Shown here: positions 23,285-30,490 of the stretch, piece by piece | Position numbering within the stretch: position 1 is the stretch's first letter | How the letters are laid out: each line of letters begins with the position of its first letter | Source: DASYAE01 sp036501535 | GTDB taxonomy: Bacteria; Actinomycetota; Actinomycetes; Streptomycetales; Catenulisporaceae | Length of the DNA: 38,943 bases | Direction: 5' to 3' | Assembly (NCBI GenBank): GCA_036501535.1 | Contig: DASYAE010000245.1 | Location: 1-38,943 of the forward strand | Made by a program: the position numbers and the translations under genes | The notes under the pieces: model-generated | What the model was told of the DNA's origin: nothing | The model's database searches: none | What the model saw: only the letters and a program-made list of their open reading frames with translations

Positions 23285-24499
23285 TTGGACGGTTCCGCCA
23301 TCCTCGAAGCGCTCATGAGCCCGGAGGGCCGGGAGAACCCGTACCCGTACTACGCGGCGGCCCACGGCCTCGGGCCGGCGGCGCCGCTCGCCGACGGCCT
23401 GTGGATCGTGACCGGTTACGACGCCGTGGACCAGGCCTTCCGCGCGCCGACGCTGGTGCCGTGGGAGGACCGCTTCGACCGCCCGTTCCTGACCGACTGG
23501 CGCGACCACCCCTCGCTGGTCTCGCTCACCCGCAGCCTGCTGGACTCCAACCCGCCGGACCACACCCGGATGAGGCACGCGATGGCCGGCGCGTTCACCG
23601 CCCGCCGGGTCGCCGACCTCGAGCCGAGCATCGCGCGGATCGCGGACGAGCTGATCGAGACGATCGCGCAGAAGGGCGCCGGCGGCAGCCCGATCGACTA
23701 CATGGAGGAGTTCGCCTTCCGGATGTCGGTCGCGGTGATCAGCGAGCTGTTCGGCGTGCCGGTCGGCGACCGGCCGCGGCTGCGCCGGCTCGGGGCGGAC
23801 TGGACCGAGGTGTTCGAGGTCATCCCGAGCCCGGAGGGCATCGCCGCCGCCGACGCCGCGTTCCTCTCCTTCAAGGAGTACTTCGAGGACCTGGTCGCGC
23901 TGCGCCGCAAGGAGCCGGGCGACGACCTGGTCAGCGCGGTGGTCCAGGCGGCCGGCCAGCCGGATTCGCGGCTCGACGACGAGGAGCTGATCTGCAACCT
24001 CGCCGTGCTGCTGGTCGCCGGATACGAGACCACCACCAACCTGTTCGGCAACGGCCTCGGCCAGCTGTTCAAGCACCCGGAGGTGGCCGACGGCCTGCGC
24101 TCGGGCGAGGTGTCCGCGGAGAACTTCGTGCAGGAGGTGCTGCGCTACGACTCCCCGGTCCAGGTGGCCGGCCGGATCGTGCTGCAGGACCAGGAGATCG
24201 CCGGATCGGTCATCCCGGCCGGCACCTTCGCCATCCTGCTGATCGGCGCCGCCAACCGGGACCCGGCGCGCTACCCGGACCCCGACGCCTTCGACCCCGC
24301 CCGCGAGGACGTCAAGCCCGCCTCGTTCGGCGCGGGGATCCACCGGTGTCTGGGGGCCGCCCTCGCCGAGCTCGAGGGCTCGGTCAGCTTCACCCGGCTG
24401 CTCAAGCGCTTCCCGCAGATCGCGCCCGCGGGCGATCCGACCCGGCGCGAGCGGCTGGTGCTGCGCGGCTACCAGAGCATGCCGATCACCGTCTCCTGA
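23285..24499 (+). CDS. Cytochrome P450 (second)
   Basis: 404-residue P450. I-helix motif AGYETT, ExxR in QEVLR, and heme loop FGAGIHRCLGAALAELE, with the Cys near 358. TTG 23285 has GGGAG ten bases upstream; an ATG at 23315 (MSPEGRENP) is the alternative start. It shows the same overall architecture as the P450 at 16808 but differs throughout, so it is not a recent duplicate. It lies 58 bp after the MFS gene and 60 bp before the glycosyltransferase, so these are probably one operon. Likely a late tailoring oxidation. Confidence 0.92.
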   Translation: MDGSAILEALMSPEGRENPYPYYAAAHGLGPAAPLADGLWIVTGYDAVDQAFRAPTLVPWEDRFDRPFLTDWRDHPSLVSLTRSLLDSNPPDHTRMRHAMAGAFTARRVADLEPSIARIADELIETIAQKGAGGSPIDYMEEFAFRMSVAVISELFGVPVGDRPRLRRLGADWTEVFEVIPSPEGIAAADAAFLSFKEYFEDLVALRRKEPGDDLVSAVVQAAGQPDSRLDDEELICNLAVLLVAGYETTTNLFGNGLGQLFKHPEVADGLRSGEVSAENFVQEVLRYDSPVQVAGRIVLQDQEIAGSVIPAGTFAILLIGAANRDPARYPDPDAFDPAREDVKPASFGAGIHRCLGAALAELEGSVSFTRLLKRFPQIAPAGDPTRRERLVLRGYQSMPITVS

Positions 24500-24559
24500 G
24501 ACCGCCGCCCCGGCGGCGGCCCCCAGCATGCCCACTCATCCGAGGAGATCGAGATTGCG

Positions 24560-25894
24560 ATGCGGATCGTTCAGATAGCCATCGGAACGCGCGGCGACGT
24601 GATGCCCGCGTTGACGATCGGCAAAGCCCTGCAGGAGCGCGGCGCGAAGGTGCGCGTCGTGGCCGGCACGGACCTGGCCGGGGACGTCGAGCGGGCCGGG
24701 CTCGAGCCGGGCTCGGCGGGGGTCGACTTCAAGGAGGTCATGATGTCGGAGGCCGGCCTCGACGTGATCGAGTCCGGCAACGGCGCGAACTTCATCACGC
24801 TGACCAGGAAGATGAAGCGGCTGTTCACGCTGCACGGGCCGACCATGATGCGGGCCGCGTACGAGGCCTGCGCCGACGCCGACGCGGTGATCACCAGCTA
24901 CACCTCGGACGTCTTCGGCGTCTCGATCGCCGAGAAGCTCGGGATCCCGCACATAAGCACCTCGCTGCAACCGGTGCCGGTGGCAACCGGGGCCGGCCAG
25001 GCGATCCCGAGCGCGCCGTTCAAGGACCGGGACAGCGCGATCAACCACGCCTTCCACAAGGTCGCGATCGAGCCGTTCAACTGGCGGCTCATGGGCGCGG
25101 TGACCAACGACCTGCGCCGGGACGTGCTGGGCCTGCCGGCGCAGCGCCGGCGGGCGTATCAGCGCACGCTGGAGCGCTCGCTGCTGCTGTGGGGCGTCAG
25201 CCCGAGCGTGGTCCCGCACCCGCGGGACTGGCCGGACAACATCCACACGACCGGATACTGGTTCCCGCCGTCGGAACCGGAGTGGACCGCGCCGAAGGAG
25301 CTGCTGGACTTCCTGGAGGACGGCGAGCCGCCGGTCTTCGCCGGCTTCGGCAGCATCACCACGAGAGATCCGCGGCGCACCACGCAGCTGCTGGCGGAGG
25401 CGGCCGCGGCCGCCGGGGCGCGCCTGCTCGTCCAGGCCGGCTGGGCCGGCCTCGGCGACGACGACATGCCGCGCGGCTGCCTGACGATCGGCTCGGTGCC
25501 GCACGAGTGGCTTTTCCCCCGGGTCGCCGCGGTGGTCCACCACGGCGGCTGCGGGACCACGGCAGCCGGCCTGCGCGCCGGCCTTCCCTCCGTGGTCGTT
25601 CCGCACAGCGCCGACCAGCCGTTCTGGGGCGAGCGGATCACGGAGCTCAAGGTGGGCCGGGCGATCCCGTGGAGCAAGCTGACGGCCGGCGTCCTCGCCG
25701 CGGCGCTACGCGAGGCGCTTGAAAACGAGGCGCTGCGGCGGCGCGCGGCGGAGCTCGGCACGCGGATCCGCGCCGAGGACGGGATCGGCGTCGCCTCCGC
25801 CCTGATCGCCGACCACCTGAAGCTGAGCGCGGCGCCGGCGCCCGCCACGTCGCAGGGTGTTGAAGCCGACAGCGGAGCCGGGCACCCGGCCTGA
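24560..25894 (+). CDS. GT1-family glycosyltransferase
   Basis: 444-residue glycosyltransferase of the GT-B/GT1 class. The N-terminal domain begins RIVQIAIGTRGDVMPALTIG, and the C-terminal nucleotide-sugar site includes HHGGCGTTAAGLRAGLPSVVVP followed by ADQPFWGERI. Such enzymes move sugars from UDP- or dTDP-sugars to small-molecule acceptors. No sugar-biosynthesis genes are nearby, so a primary-metabolism sugar such as UDP-glucose is likely (inference). Last gene of the plus-strand operon, followed by a strong terminator. It could act in tailoring or in self-protection. Confidence 0.9.
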   Translation: MRIVQIAIGTRGDVMPALTIGKALQERGAKVRVVAGTDLAGDVERAGLEPGSAGVDFKEVMMSEAGLDVIESGNGANFITLTRKMKRLFTLHGPTMMRAAYEACADADAVITSYTSDVFGVSIAEKLGIPHISTSLQPVPVATGAGQAIPSAPFKDRDSAINHAFHKVAIEPFNWRLMGAVTNDLRRDVLGLPAQRRRAYQRTLERSLLLWGVSPSVVPHPRDWPDNIHTTGYWFPPSEPEWTAPKELLDFLEDGEPPVFAGFGSITTRDPRRTTQLLAEAAAAAGARLLVQAGWAGLGDDDMPRGCLTIGSVPHEWLFPRVAAVVHHGGCGTTAAGLRAGLPSVVVPHSADQPFWGERITELKVGRAIPWSKLTAGVLAAALREALENEALRRRAAELGTRIRAEDGIGVASALIADHLKLSAAPAPATSQGVEADSGAGHPA

Positions 25895-25915
25895 GCCGGT
25901 CCGCATGCCGCACGC

Positions 25916-25954
25916 ACGAGGGCGCCGACCGCACCGAGCGGTCGGCGCCCTCGT
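25916..25954. terminator. Bidirectional terminator
   Basis: Perfect 17-bp stem with loop ACCGA between the convergent glycosyltransferase and PH-domain genes. It marks the right edge of the biosynthetic cluster. Confidence 0.8.
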
Positions 25955-25988
25955 CGGGTCACGGCATCGGCGTCGCGGTGGGCGGCGG

Positions 25989-26762
25989 TCAGCTCTCCAT
26001 CTCGCCGGAGAGCATGATCGTCCCGCTGCCGGACTGCCCCTCCAGCATGATCTTCTTCGGCTTGGCCGGCGAGGATCCGAACAGCAGGCTGGAGATCTGC
26101 AGGTTCACGTTCTCCGGGTCGCGCACGAAGTTCATGATCTTCAGCGCCTGGTCCTGGCCGGCCGACTCGACGTCGAACAGGCCGTAGCCCAGCGCCCGGC
26201 CCAGCGCGGTGCGGCGGTAGGCCATGTCGGTCAGCCGGGCGACCGGCATCGAGCGCACGGTGGTGGTGAAGATGCCCTCGATGACCACGATCCGCTTGTT
26301 GGTCAGCACGAAGTACCGGTCCTGCCACTCGGCGAACTCGTTGAGCGCCCACAGCAGGATCGCGAGCAGCACCACCAGCAGCATGCCGCCGGGGCCGAAC
26401 TTGTGGTCCTTCGACAGGCGGGCGAGCCCGAAGACGACGAGCGCGGCGATGACGACGGCCGTCCAGAGATAGCCCCGCTTCTTCGACAGCATGGTCCGCT
26501 GCTTGCGCAGGTCGAAGATGCAGTCCGCGGACCAGATCACCCACAGGCCCCACAGCGTCCACACCACCGCGTGCGAGTCGCGGCCGCTGGTCGGCAGCAC
26601 CACGTCCACCGCGATGCTGACGATGATCCCGACCACCACCACCGCGATCGGCTTGAGCAGCGTGGCCCAGTGGAACCGGTGGTAGATCTTCGGCTTCTCG
26701 GTCGGATCCAGGTTCTTGCGTATGCGATCGGGAAGATCCGCGAGTTCGTACGTCGGGAACAC
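25989..26762 (-). CDS. PH domain-containing membrane protein
   Basis: 257-residue membrane protein: an N-terminal cytosolic stretch, two TM segments at about 40-60 and 70-90, two more near 120-160, then a bacterial PH domain (about 165-240; DRYFVLTNKRIVVIEGIF and MPVARLTDMAYRR are typical). The extreme C-terminus is GTIMLSGEMES. I placed the start at GTG 26762, 7 bp after the stop of the small gene upstream, which suggests translational coupling. Function unknown; PH-domain proteins of this kind are placed at the membrane by their TM segments. Confidence 0.8.
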   Translation of the reverse strand: MFPTYELADLPDRIRKNLDPTEKPKIYHRFHWATLLKPIAVVVVGIIVSIAVDVVLPTSGRDSHAVVWTLWGLWVIWSADCIFDLRKQRTMLSKKRGYLWTAVVIAALVVFGLARLSKDHKFGPGGMLLVVLLAILLWALNEFAEWQDRYFVLTNKRIVVIEGIFTTTVRSMPVARLTDMAYRRTALGRALGYGLFDVESAGQDQALKIMNFVRDPENVNLQISSLLFGSSPAKPKKIMLEGQSGSGTIMLSGEMES

Positions 26763-26769
26763 GGCCGGC

Positions 26770-26940
26770 TCAGCTGGTCGCGTGGAAGCTGAACAGGCTG
26801 CCGATCGCGTGGAAGAAGTTGGAGATGAAGGTGAACACGTCACCCACCATCTGTGTCGTGGTGGCCGGATCGTGCACGATCCAGAAGATCGCGAACAGCA
26901 GGACCGCCCATTGGATCGCGGGCTTTGCCTTCAACTTCAT
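26770..26940 (-). CDS. Small single-pass membrane protein
   Basis: 56 residues, with a basic N-terminus MKLKAKP and one TM segment (AIQWAVLLFAIFWIV), then a second hydrophobic amphipathic stretch rich in Phe. ATG 26940 has GGAAAGG six bases upstream; an upstream start at 26985 gives an extension with no family character. It is coupled to the PH-domain gene. Unrecognised family. Confidence 0.68.
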   Translation of the reverse strand: MKLKAKPAIQWAVLLFAIFWIVHDPATTTQMVGDVFTFISNFFHAIGSLFSFHATS

Positions 26941-27023
26941 CCTGCCCTTTCCTTCCCGGGCCGGACGCTGGCGATCCTCGGCCACCCTCCGGAACCGACC
27001 TGAGCTGAGCTGGGCCTCACTCT

Positions 27024-27037
27024 ACCGGGTACCCGGT
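27024..27037. promoter_or_regulatory. ACCGGGTACCCGGT palindrome
   Basis: Perfect 14-bp palindrome in the divergent region between the small membrane protein and the transhydrogenase operon. Candidate operator for one or both. The remaining sequence to 27213 shows nothing else I can support. Confidence 0.4.
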
Positions 27038-27213
27038 TTACCGTGCGCGGGAAACCCAAGCGGGGCAAGCGCATCCGTACCGTCACGCGCCCCCTTCCCC
27101 GCCGACCCGCGCAAAGGCCGGGGTTCGACCACTGGTCTTCTCGGGGGAGGCTCGGGCCCGAAGCGCCGGGGGGACCCTTCCGCTGCCACGGCCGGATCGG
27201 TACGTTGCTGACC

Positions 27214-28431
27214 ATGCTTATCGGAGTGCTGAGTGAGGCCGGTCCGGGCGAGCGGCGGGTCGCCCTGACGCCGGAGGCGGTGTCCGCCCTGGTCGCCGCG
27301 CGTTCGAAGGGTCCCGCCCGCCCCGCCCCCGCCGATCAGCCCAGTGCCGAGAATTCCGGACAGACCGGGACGGACCAGGCACAGCCCGCGCCGGACCCCG
27401 TGGAGGTCGTCGTCCAGTCCGGAGCCGGCCAGCACATCCACGCGGCCGACGATGACTATAAGGCCGCTGGAGCCCGGATCGCGGCCTCCGCGCAGGAGAT
27501 CGCCGCGCAGGCGGACCTGCTCGCGGTGGTCGGCTGGCCGGAGCGGCAGGCTCTGAGCGCGCTGCGCGAGGGCGCCTCGATCGTCGGGCTGCTCGATCCC
27601 TACCAGCAGGCGGACGAGGTCTTCGCGGTGCGCGACCGCGGCGCGACCGCGTACGCGCTCGAACTCGTGCCGCGCATCTCCCGGGCGCAGAGCCTCGACG
27701 CGCTCTCCTCGCAGGCGCTGGTCGCCGGCTATCGGGCGACGCTGGTCGGCGCGCAGCTGCTGCCGAAGTTCTTCCCGCTGTTCATGACCGCGGCCGGCAC
27801 CATCCCGCCGGCCCGGGTGCTGGTCCTCGGCGCGGGTGTGGCGGGCCTTCAGGCGATCGCGACCGCGCGCCGGCTCGGCGCGGTGGTCAACGCGTACGAC
27901 GTGCGCTCCGCCGCCGCCGACGAGGTGCGCTCGCTCGGCGCGAACTTCGTCGACCTCGGGCTCGAGACCCGCGAGGGCACCGGCGGCTACGCGGCCGCGC
28001 AGACCGCCGACTTCGCCACCCGCCAGCACGAGGCGCTCGCCCCGCACGTGGCCGGCGCGGACGTCGTGATCACCACGGCCGCCATCCCCGGGCGCGCCGC
28101 GCCGCTTCTGATCACCGCTCAGATGGCGGCCGGCATGCGGCCCGGCTCGGTGATCGTCGACCTGGCCGCGCAGTCCGGCGGCAACTGCGAGCTGTCCAAG
28201 GCCGGCACGACCGAGGTGCACGGCGGCGTGACCGTCTGGGGCGGGGCGGACGTTCCGTCGCAACTGCCGGTGCACGCCAGCAAACTGTACGCCGCCAACG
28301 TCTCCGCGTTCACGGCGCTCCTGCGCGTGGGCGACCTGGACGACGAGGTGCTGGTCGGCTGCCGGGTCACCGCCGGCGGGCGGATCGTGCACGACGGGGT
28401 GCGCAACGCCCTCGAGAAGTCCGACAGCTAG
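27214..28431 (+). CDS. pntAA: NAD(P) transhydrogenase subunit alpha 1
   Basis: 405-residue NAD(H)-binding subunit (dI) of the proton-translocating transhydrogenase. The N-terminal MLIGVLSEAGPGERRVALTPEAV and the nucleotide-binding VLGAGVAGLQAIATARRLGA are family signatures, and DVRSAAADEVRSLGA follows. Residues about 31-62 are an unusual Ala/Pro/Gln-rich insertion between the first helix and the VEVVVQSGAG strand; most members have only a few residues there. ATG 27214 has no clear ribosome site, so translation may be leaderless. First gene of a three-gene operon, 27 bp from the next. Confidence 0.93.
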   Translation: MLIGVLSEAGPGERRVALTPEAVSALVAARSKGPARPAPADQPSAENSGQTGTDQAQPAPDPVEVVVQSGAGQHIHAADDDYKAAGARIAASAQEIAAQADLLAVVGWPERQALSALREGASIVGLLDPYQQADEVFAVRDRGATAYALELVPRISRAQSLDALSSQALVAGYRATLVGAQLLPKFFPLFMTAAGTIPPARVLVLGAGVAGLQAIATARRLGAVVNAYDVRSAAADEVRSLGANFVDLGLETREGTGGYAAAQTADFATRQHEALAPHVAGADVVITTAAIPGRAAPLLITAQMAAGMRPGSVIVDLAAQSGGNCELSKAGTTEVHGGVTVWGGADVPSQLPVHASKLYAANVSAFTALLRVGDLDDEVLVGCRVTAGGRIVHDGVRNALEKSDS

Positions 28432-28458
28432 TCTCACCGGCTACGAAAGGCGATCACC

Positions 28459-28767
28459 GTGGGAACAGCCACCGGCGGCGTGGGCCTGCTGACCATCTTC
28501 GTGCTCTCGGTCTTCGTGGGCTTCGAAGTGGTCTCCAAGGTCTCCTCCACGCTGCACACCCCGCTCATGTCGGGGGCAAACGCGATCCACGGAGTGGTGC
28601 TCGTCGGCGCCATCCTGATCACCGGCGCGGCCTCCGGGCCGGTGCAGCTGACGCTCGGCGTGATCGCGATCGTTCTGGGGACGGTCAACATGGTCGGCGG
28701 CTTCGTGGTCACCGACCGCATGCTCGGGATGTTCTCCGGCCGGCGCCCCGGCGGTGAGGGCAAGTGA
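28459..28767 (+). CDS. pntAB: NAD(P) transhydrogenase subunit alpha 2 (TM)
   Basis: 102-residue membrane part of the split alpha subunit, with three TM segments (about 9-22, 40-60, 65-85) and a basic C-terminus. The motif HTPLMSGANAIHGVVLVGA is the conserved helix with the proton-channel region. GTG start with AAAGG eight bases upstream. Its last bases overlap the start of pntB as GTGA. Confidence 0.92.
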   Translation: MGTATGGVGLLTIFVLSVFVGFEVVSKVSSTLHTPLMSGANAIHGVVLVGAILITGAASGPVQLTLGVIAIVLGTVNMVGGFVVTDRMLGMFSGRRPGGEGK

Positions 28768-30155
28768 CCGGCAACATCAGCGGCGGTGTGCAGTTCGGCT
28801 ACCTGGTAGCCGCGATCTGCTTCATCCTGGCCCTCAAGGGCCTGTCCGCGCCGAAGACCGCGCGCTACGGGAACTGGGCCGGCGCCGCGGGCGCGGCCCT
28901 GGCCGTGATCCTGACCCTGGCCACCGGCCACCTGCACCACCTGTGGGTGATCCTGGTGGCCATCGTGGTCGGCGCGGTGCTCGGCGTGCCGGCCGCGACC
29001 CGGGTGAAGATGACTGCGATGCCGCAGCTGGTCGCCCTGTTCAACGGGGTCGGCGGCGGCGCGGCGGCGCTCGTGGCGCTGGTGGAGTTCCTGCGCGTGG
29101 CCGGCGACTCCTCCGCGATCTCGATCGCGGACCAGACCGCGACCGTGTTCACCGTGCTGGTCGGCTCGGTCTCGTTCGCCGGGTCGATGATCACGTTCGC
29201 CAAGCTGCAGGAGCTGATGACGACCCGTCCGGTGGTGCTGCCGGCCGGCCGCTGGCTCTCGATCGGCGCCTTCGTCGCGGCGATCGCGCTGGCGGTCGCG
29301 GACGTGCCGGCCCGCGACACCGGCGTGCTGGTCGGCCTCGGGGTGGTCTCGCTCGGCCTCGGCCTGCTGTTCGTGCTGCCGGTCGGCGGCGCGGACGTGC
29401 CGATCGTCATCTCGCTGCTGAACGCCTTCACCGGCCTGACCGTGGCGGCCTCCGGCTACGTGCTCAACAACACCTTGCTGATCGTGGCCGGCACCCTGGT
29501 CGGCGCCTCCGGCACGATCCTGACCCGGCTGATGGCGGCCGCGATGGGCCGGCCGATCACCGGGATCCTGTTCGGCGCCTTCCGGGCGAAGGCCGCCGGG
29601 CCCGCAGCCGCCTCGGAGAACCGGCCGGTGCGCTCCGGCACGCCGGAGGACATCGCGATCCTGCTCGGCTACGCCCGCAAGGTCATCATCGTGCCCGGAT
29701 ACGGCCTGGCGGTGGCGCAGGGCCAGCACACCATCCGGGAGCTGGCCGACCTGCTCGGCGCCCGCGGCGTCAAGGTCGCCTACGGCATCCACGCCGTGGC
29801 CGGCCGGATGCCCGGCCACATGAACGTCCTGCTGGCCGAGGCGAACGTGCCGTACGAGAGCCTGCTGGAGATGGACGAGGCGAACCTGGAGCTCTCCAGC
29901 GCCGACGTGGCCCTGGTGGTCGGCGCGAACGACGTGGTCAACCCGGCCGCGCGCACCACGCCCGGGGCGCCGATCTACGGCATGCCGATCATCAACGTGG
30001 ACAGCGCGGCGGCGGTGGTCTTCTGCAAGCGCTCGCTGCGCCCGGGCTTCGCCGGGATCGAGAACGAGCTGCTGTACGACTCGAAGACCACGCTGCTGTT
30101 CGGCGACGCGAAGGACAGTCTGGGCAAGGTGGTGGCCGCGGTCAAGGCCCTGTGA
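28764..30155 (+). CDS. pntB: NAD(P) transhydrogenase subunit beta
   Basis: 463-residue subunit. Eight or nine TM segments occupy residues 1-260, and the NADP(H)-binding dIII follows (about 290-463), with GYGLAVAQGQHTIRELADLL, GRMPGHMNVLLAEA and GANDVVNPAARTTP. It completes the proton-translocating enzyme that makes NADPH from NADH using the proton gradient. Reaction: NADH + NADP+ to NAD+ + NADPH. GTG start overlaps pntAB. NADPH from it could feed specialised metabolism, but that is only inference from proximity. Confidence 0.95.
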   Translation: MTGNISGGVQFGYLVAAICFILALKGLSAPKTARYGNWAGAAGAALAVILTLATGHLHHLWVILVAIVVGAVLGVPAATRVKMTAMPQLVALFNGVGGGAAALVALVEFLRVAGDSSAISIADQTATVFTVLVGSVSFAGSMITFAKLQELMTTRPVVLPAGRWLSIGAFVAAIALAVADVPARDTGVLVGLGVVSLGLGLLFVLPVGGADVPIVISLLNAFTGLTVAASGYVLNNTLLIVAGTLVGASGTILTRLMAAAMGRPITGILFGAFRAKAAGPAAASENRPVRSGTPEDIAILLGYARKVIIVPGYGLAVAQGQHTIRELADLLGARGVKVAYGIHAVAGRMPGHMNVLLAEANVPYESLLEMDEANLELSSADVALVVGANDVVNPAARTTPGAPIYGMPIINVDSAAAVVFCKRSLRPGFAGIENELLYDSKTTLLFGDAKDSLGKVVAAVKAL

Positions 30156-30178
30156 CCGGACGGCCTGCGCAGCTTCCG

Positions 30179-30214
30179 GGCGGCCCGTCGGCGAGAGATC
30201 GCCGGCGGGCCGCC
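30179..30214 (+). terminator. Terminator after pntB
   Basis: 16-bp stem (one G-T pair) capped by a GAGA tetraloop, followed by GTTCGTTTTCC. It ends the transhydrogenase operon. Confidence 0.85.
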
Positions 30215-30390
30215 GTTCGTTTTCCGCTCGTTCCCAGTCCCTATCGCGGAGTTTGCACCGGCAGCAGATGCCATATTTAGTCAAATCAAAGCTCTCGCAC
30301 GTGTGCCGAAGTCGGCCCGTCTAGGCGCTGTATATCTATGTTGTTGCGCCAATCAGACGCTTCGCATGGAGCTGCGACCGCCCTTGCCGA

Positions 30391-30422
30391 AGCTTGACTT
30401 TTGCTCAAAGCAAGCTAAACAC
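30391..30422 (+). promoter_or_regulatory. GH3 promoter with overlapping dyad
   Basis: TTGACT (30394-30399), 16 bp, then TAAACA (30416-30421). The near-palindrome AGCTTG A CTTT / AAAG CAAGCT covers 30391-30416, with one extra A, so a repressor binding it would sit on the promoter. The region 30215-30490 is clearly more AT-rich than its neighbours. Confidence 0.45.
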
Positions 30423-30490
30423 GAGGGCAAGGTTCCCATCAGTCCCGTGGCCCGGCGCGGCGCGGTGCTTCGTGCGCGAGGGAGACAACG

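Noticed and set aside
9054..25894. Assignment to azoxy, nitro or isonitrile product families
   Set aside because: No seryl-tRNA transferase, N-N-forming enzyme or Fe/2-oxoglutarate isonitrile synthase is visible; only the individual enzyme classes can be supported.
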